From: Bdellovibrionales bacterium
Lineage (GTDB): Bacteria > Bdellovibrionota > Bdellovibrionia > Bdellovibrionales > UBA1609
Reading direction: 5' to 3'
NCBI GenBank assembly: GCA_027451425.1
Contig: DAIDJH010000148.1
Coordinates: 1-5,147, forward strand
Length of the DNA stretch: 5,147 nucleotides
Part shown: positions 1-5,147 of the stretch, piece by piece
Position numbering within the stretch: position 1 is the stretch's first letter
How the letters are laid out: the number at the start of each line of letters is the position of its first letter
Made by a program: the position numbers and the translations under genes
The notes under the pieces: generated by a model
What the model saw: the letters and a program-made list of their open reading frames with translations, nothing else
Told to the model about the DNA's origin: nothing
Databases searched by the model: none

Positions 1-1
1 C

Positions 2-160
2 GGCCTGGCGGTGCAGGATCCATCCACTCCTTACCCGGTCTTCCTGGGTCTGGCGCTGCTCTGCGGCTTCGGCGGCGGCAATTTCGCTTCGTCGATGGCC
101 AACATCAGCTTCTTCTTTCCCAAGCACAAGAAGGGGATGGCGCAATTCAATGAGCTTTAG
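2..160 (+). pseudogene. narK: NarK-family nitrate/nitrite MFS transporter, internal fragment ending at a chimeric junction
   Basis: An internal piece of a major facilitator superfamily nitrate/nitrite transporter, open from the window edge with no start. It reads through the GFGGGNFASSMANISFFFP block, the glycine/asparagine-rich nitrate signature of NarK proteins, which lies in a membrane helix at the substrate path. The family continues with a KKGxALGLN-type segment; here the frame keeps KKGMA (about 128-142), then turns into QFNEL and stops at 158-160. Base use is unlike the rest of the window: I count 36 of 44 codons ending in G or C, and about 62% GC over 1-120, against 29 of 50 for the first codons of the neighbouring mutS2. 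Only about 47 genuine residues of a protein usually above 400 are present. Family identity is secure. I interpret the broken end as a join to unrelated DNA rather than natural decay. Confidence 0.8.
128..143. other. Probable chimeric junction between narK and mutS2 at a shared short sequence
   Basis: The 16 bases aagaaggggatggcgc make sense in both genes. On the plus strand they encode KKGMA of the NarK motif; on the minus strand they encode RHPLL, the conserved motif leading into the MutS2 ATPase region. Left of it only NarK is recognisable, and right of it only MutS2. The ORFs on both sides are intact up to this segment. This is the pattern expected when two sequences are joined at a short identical stretch, by assembly, by amplification, or less likely by a real microhomology recombination. 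Confidence 0.7.
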
Positions 161-1060
161 GTCGGTGCGATCGTCGAATCGCACGGATGTCGCGTGCAAA
201 AGCGCGGCCAACTTGGCCTCAGCTAGGCGCGCGTCGGCATGCAATAATATTTGTTTTGCTTCTTCAAACTGAAAGCGAAGCGACGCTAGGTACTTGGATA
301 ACTCCGCCAGCAAACGCTCCACTTCTTCTTCAATGGCGATTTCGACTTCGCGCAGCCGATTGTTGATGGGGATTGTTTCTTTCGGCTCCATAAATACGGT
401 TTGTTTTGTTTGGCTCGAGTCATGAATAATCCCTTCGAATCCATGCTGCATACCGCTTTTGATAGGGAGCACCCAGCGGCCTTCGCGTGTGGTGACGTAA
501 CGGTCTTGGACAAGATGTTCAATCTGAAAACTTTTTACCAAACGATCTAAAATGAGTTGCACCTGCCGTGCGAGTTGAGCCTTTTCTCCGTTGAGTTGGT
601 ACAACCGTTCGCTGGCGTCGTTGCGAATATCACCTGCGGCGGTCATGATTTGGTCGATGGCCGCCAAAGGCTCATCGGCGGGCATGAGCGTTTCTCGCAC
701 TGAACGAAGCGGGTGAGACAGCGGCAGATCTTCGATCATCTCACGTAAAACTACGACCTCTTGGCAGAAGTGGCGTACGTCCTTTAATTCGAGAGTTCGC
801 AAAACCGCGTTACGGGTGAGCCTTTGGTACCAAGGCGCGAATAAATCGAGACTTGTCATTTGCGGGCGGAGATTTTGCGAATGAAATATCGACCAATCTG
901 AAATCTCTTGCATGGACCGAGTCGCCTGATCGGCGGTTGCAAGCGTATCGAGCGCTTTCAACTGTTCACGAGTTAGATCCGCTGTCGCGAATGTTGCCAG
1001 CCTTGTCAGGAGTTCGTGCCAGTCGAGGCTGACGGATTCGTCAATAGAAAGTGAGTTCAT
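128..1060 (-). CDS. mutS2: Endonuclease MutS2, N-terminal part (truncated before the ATPase domain)
   Basis: N-terminal about 311 residues of MutS2, a MutS homologue lacking the mismatch-binding domain. The family suppresses homologous recombination and, in some bacteria, acts on collided ribosomes. The reading frame is intact from the ATG at 1060. Recognisable parts are an N-terminal helical region, the core/clamp segment with QDRYVTTREGRWVLPIKS (residues 185-202), GIIHDSS (210-216) and TVFMEP (221-226), then a charged helical stretch (about 235-285) typical of the clamp coiled coil, and RHPLL (307-311). The family normally continues to a Walker A GPNTGGKT and ends with a Smr nuclease domain, near 780 residues in all. 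None of that is present: beyond 128 the frame stays open to the window edge, but it is antisense to the narK fragment and resembles nothing in MutS2. The start overlaps the lnt stop (TGATG), with GAGGA 9 bases upstream. Confidence 0.88.
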
Positions 1061-2721
1061 CAAGGCTGGTCCTCGTCGGCTGTTCCTTTTGGAGAGGGGT
1101 TGTCGCGTCGAAAGACGACGGCGGCAAAGAGGAACATAAACAGAGCGTGAAGAAGCCACGGAAATCTTTGATAAAACGTGGGGGCGGGATTTGTGCGGTA
1201 AGGAATACGATAAATTCCGTACCATTCCTTATATATGGGAGAAGGATTCAATGTCGTGCCGTCGGCTAACATCACCTCCGATATCCCAGAATTGGTCGAG
1301 CGCACAAATGGTCTGCGAAATTCAACGGCTCGGCCGAGGGTTTCATACAGATGTTGATAAGGCTCCTGCCAGTCGCCGTACCACGAGTCATTTGTCAAGT
1401 TGACGAAGATTTCAGCTCCTTTGTTTGCTTCACCGCGTGCGAATGAGGCGAACAATCCTTCGTAGCAGATGATAGGCCCTATTTTCAAGTCGGTAAAATC
1501 AGTAACGTGGTCATTTTTCACAAGAGGAACAACTTTCACGACGGGTCCCGGTCCGCGACTGAAATCGCCGGCAGGGATCCATTGATAGAGCTTCGGAAAA
1601 TAATCTCCAAACGGGATATATTCTCCAAACGCGAGCAAAATCGTTTTGTAATAGGGGTTGCGTTGGATGTCTCCGCTACTTTGCGCGATATAAAACGTGT
1701 TGGTGGGTTTGTTGTCCTTTGGAGAATATCCATAGCCCCCAACCAAAAATTGGGTCGACCACGATTTGGCGAGATTGATGAGCGGCCGTGCGGCTGGTGG
1801 ATAGATCGGCTCGCGATCCCACATGCGCTGATCCATCTCGTATGGATATGCTGTCTCGGGCCAGACGACGAAATCAATCGTCATATTTCTTTTCTTGGCT
1901 TCGAGAAAACCTTGTTCAGTGAGCTGTTGATATTTCGATATAATGTAGTCGCGAAAACCCCAGCCGCGTTCGGCGTAAACTTTGTCGATATCGCCAATGT
2001 TTGCTTGTACGACCAGCGCGTTTAACTCGGCATCCGGCTTGGGGAGCGATTTTTTAAGCGCCAATCCAGCCAAATTCATAAATATGATCGTGGCACCAAG
2101 AGCAATAAAGGCACGACCAGCCGTGCGTTTTTCACGCCATTGGGTAATGACGATAAAGCTTAAACCATTCAACAAAATAATAAGATCGCTGAGGCCTTTA
2201 AAGCCGATGATCTCTGCGACTTGTGCGACTGGCCAGTGCATCCATAGCAAGGGGTAGCCATAGTTCCACGCAAAAATCATGGGATAGTAGTCTTTGGCAA
2301 AAAGTGTGCAGAGCGCGAGTAAAATCAAATGAGCCGGCCGGTTGCGATTGCTGATTTCAAGGCGCAGAAGTTTTTGCGAGAGAAACCACCATACGAGCCC
2401 GGCAATAACTAGATCGAGGTTCGCAAACGAGCAAAACCCCACGAAGCCGGCCGCCGAAACTGACCAGGGGAGCATGCCGAACTCGTGAATCGTGTGTAGA
2501 ACCCAGTCAAAACCGATAACAGTTAGAACGAACTGCGCGAGCCAGCCGCCGATCAGAACCTGCCGCCAATTCTTGGCGCGTAACCAAAAACTCCAGAGCG
2601 GAACGAAGGCGAACAGACTCGCCCACGGGGGGAAGGGTATGTAACTGAACCCGATAAGAGCGCCGGTTATGAGAGCCGGTTGGTAGAACCAGTAGGTTTC
2701 ACCGATTTTTCTTATAGACAT
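1060..2721 (-). CDS. lnt: Apolipoprotein N-acyltransferase
   Basis: Inner-membrane enzyme that transfers an acyl chain from phospholipid to the N-terminal cysteine of diacylated apolipoproteins, the last step of lipoprotein maturation before Lol sorting in Gram-negative bacteria. At 553 residues it is slightly longer than the E. coli protein of about 510. Several hydrophobic segments fill residues 12-222, the nitrilase-like catalytic domain spans about 233-495, and a final membrane helix lies near 520-537, which is the family architecture. The catalytic triad is visible: E289 in VVWPETAYP, K359 in YYKTILLAFGEYIPFGDYFP and C419 in IGPIICYEG. The conserved NLTNDSWYGDW (441-451) and RSTNSGISEV (474-483) blocks are also present. 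It is first in a minus-strand operon, with mutS2 overlapping its stop by one base. I see no clear Shine-Dalgarno before its ATG, and only 31 bp separate it from the divergent zinc-ribbon gene. Identification is very firm. Confidence 0.97.
   Translation of the reverse strand: MSIRKIGETYWFYQPALITGALIGFSYIPFPPWASLFAFVPLWSFWLRAKNWRQVLIGGWLAQFVLTVIGFDWVLHTIHEFGMLPWSVSAAGFVGFCSFANLDLVIAGLVWWFLSQKLLRLEISNRNRPAHLILLALCTLFAKDYYPMIFAWNYGYPLLWMHWPVAQVAEIIGFKGLSDLIILLNGLSFIVITQWREKRTAGRAFIALGATIIFMNLAGLALKKSLPKPDAELNALVVQANIGDIDKVYAERGWGFRDYIISKYQQLTEQGFLEAKKRNMTIDFVVWPETAYPYEMDQRMWDREPIYPPAARPLINLAKSWSTQFLVGGYGYSPKDNKPTNTFYIAQSSGDIQRNPYYKTILLAFGEYIPFGDYFPKLYQWIPAGDFSRGPGPVVKVVPLVKNDHVTDFTDLKIGPIICYEGLFASFARGEANKGAEIFVNLTNDSWYGDWQEPYQHLYETLGRAVEFRRPFVRSTNSGISEVMLADGTTLNPSPIYKEWYGIYRIPYRTNPAPTFYQRFPWLLHALFMFLFAAVVFRRDNPSPKGTADEDQP
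1070..1074 (-). promoter_or_regulatory. Ribosome binding site of mutS2 inside the lnt 3' end
   Basis: GAGGA on the minus strand, 9 bases before the mutS2 ATG, embedded in the last codons of lnt. It supports the overlapping start at 1060 and translation of mutS2 from the lnt transcript, probably by coupling at the TGATG overlap. Confidence 0.55.
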
Positions 2722-2752
2722 CGCATTTAAGTTTAAAGCAAAATTAAAGAAA
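2722..2752. promoter_or_regulatory. Short AT-rich divergent intergenic spacer
   Basis: Only 31 bp, strongly AT-rich (taagtttaaagcaaaattaa and flanks), lie between the divergent starts of lnt and the zinc-ribbon gene. Any promoters for the two operons must overlap here or extend into the opposite gene. I could not pick a convincing -35/-10 pair for either direction, and neither start has a strong ribosome binding site. Confidence 0.4.
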
Positions 2753-2782
2753 ATGGAAATTCAACAAATGGATATTCAACAA
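2753..2782 (+). repeat. Tandem 15-bp repeat duplicating the start codon of the zinc-ribbon gene
   Basis: atggaaattcaacaa (2753-2767) is followed directly by atggatattcaacaa (2768-2782), differing at one base. Because the unit is five codons and carries its own ATG, the duplication creates two in-frame starts (MEIQQ MDIQQ). It may be a slippage product, or a double binding site next to the divergent spacer. Confidence 0.75.
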
Positions 2783-3580
2783 CAAGCGCTCCTCAAGATT
2801 CGCTGCCCAAAGTGTTTAAAACTTTATGCTGTCAATCCTGTGGAGTTGCATGGCTCGCGGCCGCACTTTCAGTGTCGCGATTGCCAAGAAAAATTTTGGA
2901 TTACAACTGCACTCTCTCCTCACGACTCTGAAGAGATCATGGGTTTTCCGCTGGAGTGGTTGGAATCCAACACGCGAGTGCCAAGTGATCGGGTTTATTC
3001 GTGCCCGAAATGTACCGAACCCTACTCCGCCGGGCAACAAGAGTGCGCGAAGTGCGGACTTGTGTTTGCTAAATTTGCCGATAAATCAATTCGCCCGCGA
3101 TCGGACCTCGACCTCATGATTGCATCGCCAGAAGTTAAAGCGGCATGGGATGATGTGATTGCAAATTACGGCGATTTTTCAAAGCATCAAAACTTCATAC
3201 ATCTGGCGCAGCTCGAAGACGGTCTTGATTACGCGGCTAAACGTTACGCGCTCATTCTTGAAGCGTGCCCCGCCGATGAGTTTGCCCAGCGTGCGCAAAA
3301 AGAAATCGTTGCCATTGCCAGCGTGCGCTTTGAAATGCGGACATCACGTCCTGAAGGGCGTGTGGCGCGCGCCGATTGGTGGAGAGATGCGGCGGCAAGT
3401 TTGTTCGAAGGCCTCGACCTTGAATTGCGTAGGTTACGTTTTCCGTCATTGATTTTAATTTTCTGTGGAATTGTCATTACGATGGGCGTGCTGCTGCCGA
3501 ATGAGCGCAACCTTGTCGGTATCGGTTCATCGATTTTATTTTTTATACTGGCTTTGCGGTATTATTTTCGAATCATATAG
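2753..3580 (+). CDS. Membrane-anchored protein with two N-terminal zinc ribbons
   Basis: No named gene recognised. The 275-residue protein begins with an MJ0042-type zinc ribbon: C18-x2-C21, then C41-x2-C44 (IRCPKC ... FQCRDC). A second ribbon follows with C84-x2-C87 and C98-x2-C101 (YSCPKC ... ECAKCGLVFAKF). Residues about 127-195 look all-helical, with a TPR-like flavour (YAAKRYALILEACPADEFA). The C-terminus has two hydrophobic stretches, about 231-248 and 254-270, suggesting a membrane hairpin with the bulk of the protein cytoplasmic. Proteins of this layout occur in former Deltaproteobacteria, where I know of no assigned function; binding of protein or nucleic acid partners is possible. 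The first 15 bases are tandemly repeated (MEIQQ/MDIQQ), so translation may start at 2753 or 2768. It is followed after 23 bp by the REC-GGDEF gene on the same strand. Confidence 0.85.
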   Translation: MEIQQMDIQQQALLKIRCPKCLKLYAVNPVELHGSRPHFQCRDCQEKFWITTALSPHDSEEIMGFPLEWLESNTRVPSDRVYSCPKCTEPYSAGQQECAKCGLVFAKFADKSIRPRSDLDLMIASPEVKAAWDDVIANYGDFSKHQNFIHLAQLEDGLDYAAKRYALILEACPADEFAQRAQKEIVAIASVRFEMRTSRPEGRVARADWWRDAAASLFEGLDLELRRLRFPSLILIFCGIVITMGVLLPNERNLVGIGSSILFFILALRYYFRII

Positions 3581-3603
3581 TGGCCGTTCATTAGCGGACT
3601 CAA

Positions 3604-4518
3604 ATGATCAGCAAAAGCAAAAAACGAATACTGATTGTAGAAGATGATCTCTCCGTCCTGACGGTGATTGAAGAAGCATTGGCGCAAGAACGTTATTCTA
3701 CGGAGCGTGCGACTGGTGCTGCGGATGCGCTGGCAAAAGTGAAGACATTTCAGCCACATTTGGTTTTGACCGACCACGAGATGCCTGGCATGACCGGGCT
3801 TGAAATGCTCCATGAGCTGCGCCAACAACAGAATTATGTCACCGTTCTTTTTATTTCCGGTAAATCCGATCCGAAATTAATTGCGCAAATACTACGTGCC
3901 GGAGCGGATGATTTTATTACCAAACCTTTTCGCCTGGATGAACTTCTTGCACGCGTTGAAGTCGCGGTGCGGGTGAACGAAGTTCATCGTGATCTGCTTG
4001 ACGCCAATCGGCGGCTTCTTGAACTGGTGGAGCACGATGATCTAACCGGTCTTTTCAACATGCGTTCAATGTACGAAAAAATCGAATTGGAAATCAAACG
4101 GGCGCGCCGATTCGGCCGTTACGTCGGTTGCATAATGGTGGATCTTGACCAATTTAAGCTGGTCAACGACCAACACGATCATTTATTTGGGAGCCATGTT
4201 TTGAAAGTGGTCGGGGGGCTCATCCGCAATGTTATTCGTGAAGTCGATTTTGCCGCTCGCTATGGGGGTGACGAATTTTTAGTTGTACTGACGGAGACGA
4301 CTCCCCAAGGGGTGTATACGTTCAGTGAACGTTTACGCGCGGCGATCGCGGCCGAACAATTTCAATTCAACGGTCAAGTCGTGCGGTTGACGGCGAGCCT
4401 GGGCTATTCAATTGGCGGGACGAGTGACCCGCGTGATGCGCGTGATCTGGTTCGTAACGCCGATCGCGCTTTATATAAAGCGAAGCAAGCGGGTCGCAAC
4501 TGCATCGAAGGAGAATAA
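3604..4518 (+). CDS. Response regulator with GGDEF diguanylate cyclase output domain
   Basis: A 304-residue two-component regulator that should make cyclic di-GMP from two GTP when its receiver is phosphorylated. The receiver (about 7-122) has the acidic pair E13-D14-D15, phospho-acceptor D57 in VLTDHEMPG, S85 in LFISGKS and K107 in ITKPF. A linker helix (about 122-145) leads to a GGDEF domain (about 146-302) with DDLTGLFN, VDLDQFKLVND (metal-binding D180) and an intact GGDEF at 221-225. An RxxD product-inhibition site, R212-D215, sits at the usual spacing, so feedback by c-di-GMP is expected. In the GHxxGD-like segment the sequence is DHLFGSH, a variation that should not by itself abolish activity. 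The domain order resembles PleD with one receiver, or WspR. The start at 3604 places the receiver at the usual distance; the upstream GGA is a weak ribosome site. No histidine kinase is encoded in the window, so its input is unknown. Confidence 0.95.
   Translation: MISKSKKRILIVEDDLSVLTVIEEALAQERYSTERATGAADALAKVKTFQPHLVLTDHEMPGMTGLEMLHELRQQQNYVTVLFISGKSDPKLIAQILRAGADDFITKPFRLDELLARVEVAVRVNEVHRDLLDANRRLLELVEHDDLTGLFNMRSMYEKIELEIKRARRFGRYVGCIMVDLDQFKLVNDQHDHLFGSHVLKVVGGLIRNVIREVDFAARYGGDEFLVVLTETTPQGVYTFSERLRAAIAAEQFQFNGQVVRLTASLGYSIGGTSDPRDARDLVRNADRALYKAKQAGRNCIEGE
4508..4513 (+). promoter_or_regulatory. Strong ribosome binding site of the RDD gene
   Basis: AAGGAG lies within the last codons of the REC-GGDEF gene, 7 bases before the GTG at 4521. 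This spacing favours the GTG at 4521 over the adjacent GTG at 4524 and shows that the RDD gene is translated from the same transcript. Confidence 0.75.
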
Positions 4519-4520
4519 GT

Positions 4521-5066
4521 GTGGTGAGTCAAGGCGACAATCTTGCGTATGCGGGGCTTTGGCTCCGTCTCAAAGCTATTTTAGTGGATTGTATCATTCT
4601 GTTGCCGGTGTGGTTTTTTGTTATGATGTATCCGTATAAATCAAGAATGAACGCCGCCGTCGGCGCGGTCGGGATTTTATTTTTGACTGGCGTCGTTTAC
4701 CCAATTTGTTTTCATGTAAAATGGGGCCAGACAATTGGCAAGATGTTCATTAAGATTAAAGTTACCAACACCGATTTTTCACCCATTAATGTTTATCAAG
4801 CTATTATGCGCAGTTCGGTTGATACTATTTTTGCTCTCATTTATTCGTCGATTCAGGTGCGGGCGATTTACTCCGTTTCAAGAGAACAATTTTTGCAGCT
4901 GGGGATGCTGGCGCGTTCGACTCTGCTTTCTGGGGCAACTCCTCATGCCTTGAGTGATCTCAGTTATGCGTGGACCATCGGCGGCATAATCGCCATTCTT
5001 ATGAACAGGAAAAAAAGAGCTCTGCGCGATTTTATCGGTGAAACTGTACTTATTAGAGTACTGTAA
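4521..5066 (+). CDS. RDD-family integral membrane protein
   Basis: A 181-residue protein of the RDD family, named for a conserved arginine and two aspartates; the family is mostly uncharacterised, and some members have been linked to ion transport. Visible family features are AGLWLRLKAILVDCIILLPVW with R16 and D23, the cytoplasmic GQTIGKMFIKIKV segment (69-81, usual form GQTxGK), and a C-terminal RALRDFIGETVLI with D170. Predicted membrane segments are about 19-36, 46-63, 95-110 and 149-161. Between the third and fourth there is a stretch of about 38 residues (111-148) that looks longer than in many family members. It starts with GTG only 2 bases after the REC-GGDEF stop, behind a good ribosome site, so the two are co-translated neighbours. 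Its last 14 bases overlap the end of a putative convergent gene. Family call firm; function unknown. Confidence 0.88.
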   Translation: MVSQGDNLAYAGLWLRLKAILVDCIILLPVWFFVMMYPYKSRMNAAVGAVGILFLTGVVYPICFHVKWGQTIGKMFIKIKVTNTDFSPINVYQAIMRSSVDTIFALIYSSIQVRAIYSVSREQFLQLGMLARSTLLSGATPHALSDLSYAWTIGGIIAILMNRKKRALRDFIGETVLIRVL

Positions 5067-5147
5067 TGATTTTTAAGCGCGGATGATCGAGTAGCCAACT
5101 CGCCGGGAGTGAACCTCGGTTTTCAGCCCTTAAGGCATTTTGCAAAA
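5053..5147 (-). CDS. 3' end of an unidentified convergent gene (partial)
   Basis: On the minus strand a frame open from the window edge runs 30 codons to a TAA at 5053-5055, ending ...SLPASWLLDHPRLKIITVL. Composition looks protein-like, with a mixed leucine, arginine and aspartate content. The LP-x-x-W-L-x-x-HP pattern faintly recalls the C-terminal THP motif of M48 metallopeptidases, but the match is too short to assign. It would be convergent with the RDD gene and overlap its 3' end by 14 bases. The plus strand is also open over 5070-5147 without a good start, so coding on the minus strand is not certain. Confidence 0.4.
   Translation of the reverse strand, partial: LQNALRAENRGSLPASWLLDHPRLKIITVL

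Noticed and set aside
1..127. Continuation of the mutS2 frame to the left edge of the window
   Set aside because: The frame stays open, but the sequence is antisense to NarK and lacks the expected GPNTGGKT ATPase motif, so it is not MutS2.
286..522. A 78-codon minus-strand open frame
   Set aside because: It overlaps mutS2 in another frame on the same strand; the mutS2 frame carries clear family motifs throughout, so this is a shadow.
1507..2025. A 172-codon plus-strand open frame, the longest antisense to lnt
   Set aside because: It lies wholly opposite the catalytic domain of a firmly identified lnt, has no recognisable domain, and its composition is what antisense reading of a coding region gives.
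2680..2718. Possible sigma-70 promoter (TTGGTA ... TATAGA) for the plus-strand cluster
   Set aside because: The hexamers are 27 bp apart, too far for a normal promoter, and no better -35 lies at 16-18 bp.
5066..5086. ATG overlapping the RDD stop (TAATG) as the start of a further coupled gene
   Set aside because: The frame ends after six codons at a TGA.
5088..5102. Hairpin cgagt-agcca-actcg as a possible terminator after the RDD gene
   Set aside because: The stem is only 5 bp and no T-run follows on either strand.
5127..5134. Eight-base palindrome ccttaagg
   Set aside because: Single short palindrome with no repeat or context; expected by chance.

Overview
The window is about 5.1 kb of dense bacterial DNA. 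It looks like part of a Gram-negative chromosome, because it carries apolipoprotein N-acyltransferase (Lnt), an inner-membrane lipoprotein-maturation enzyme. The style of the Lnt, the REC-GGDEF protein and the zinc-ribbon protein (moderate GC, MutS2 present, two zinc ribbons followed by helices and a membrane tail) reminds me of Bdellovibrionota or other former Deltaproteobacteria. That placement is inference from family resemblance; no marker gene in the window fixes it.

Layout. Positions 1-143 hold a GC-rich fragment of a NarK-type nitrate/nitrite transporter on the plus strand. It stops abruptly inside a conserved motif and appears to be joined to the body of the window by a chimeric junction. 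From there to 1060, on the minus strand, lies the N-terminal part of MutS2, cut off at its conserved RHPLL motif just before the ATPase domain. Immediately upstream of it on the same strand is a full-length lnt (1060-2721). The lnt stop and the mutS2 start share one base (TGATG), so these two form a minus-strand operon.

A 31-bp AT-rich divergent spacer separates lnt from a plus-strand cluster of three closely spaced genes. These are a membrane-anchored double-zinc-ribbon protein (2753-3580), a response regulator with a GGDEF diguanylate cyclase domain (3604-4518), and an RDD-family membrane protein (4521-5066) that starts 2 bases after the previous stop behind a strong ribosome binding site. 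The last about 95 bases look like the 3' end of a convergent minus-strand gene whose stop codon lies inside the end of the RDD gene.

Function. The minus-strand operon would finish triacylation of outer-membrane lipoproteins (Lnt) and act on branched DNA or stalled ribosomes (MutS2), two unrelated housekeeping jobs. The plus-strand cluster would be a signalling unit: phospho-input to c-di-GMP output, with two membrane proteins of unknown function. I see no tRNA, rRNA, CRISPR array, insertion sequence or convincing rho-independent terminator. The most notable point is the NarK/MutS2 junction, which is more likely a contig artefact than a new system. I did not find a convincing undescribed system, though the zinc-ribbon/GGDEF/RDD cluster is a modest candidate.
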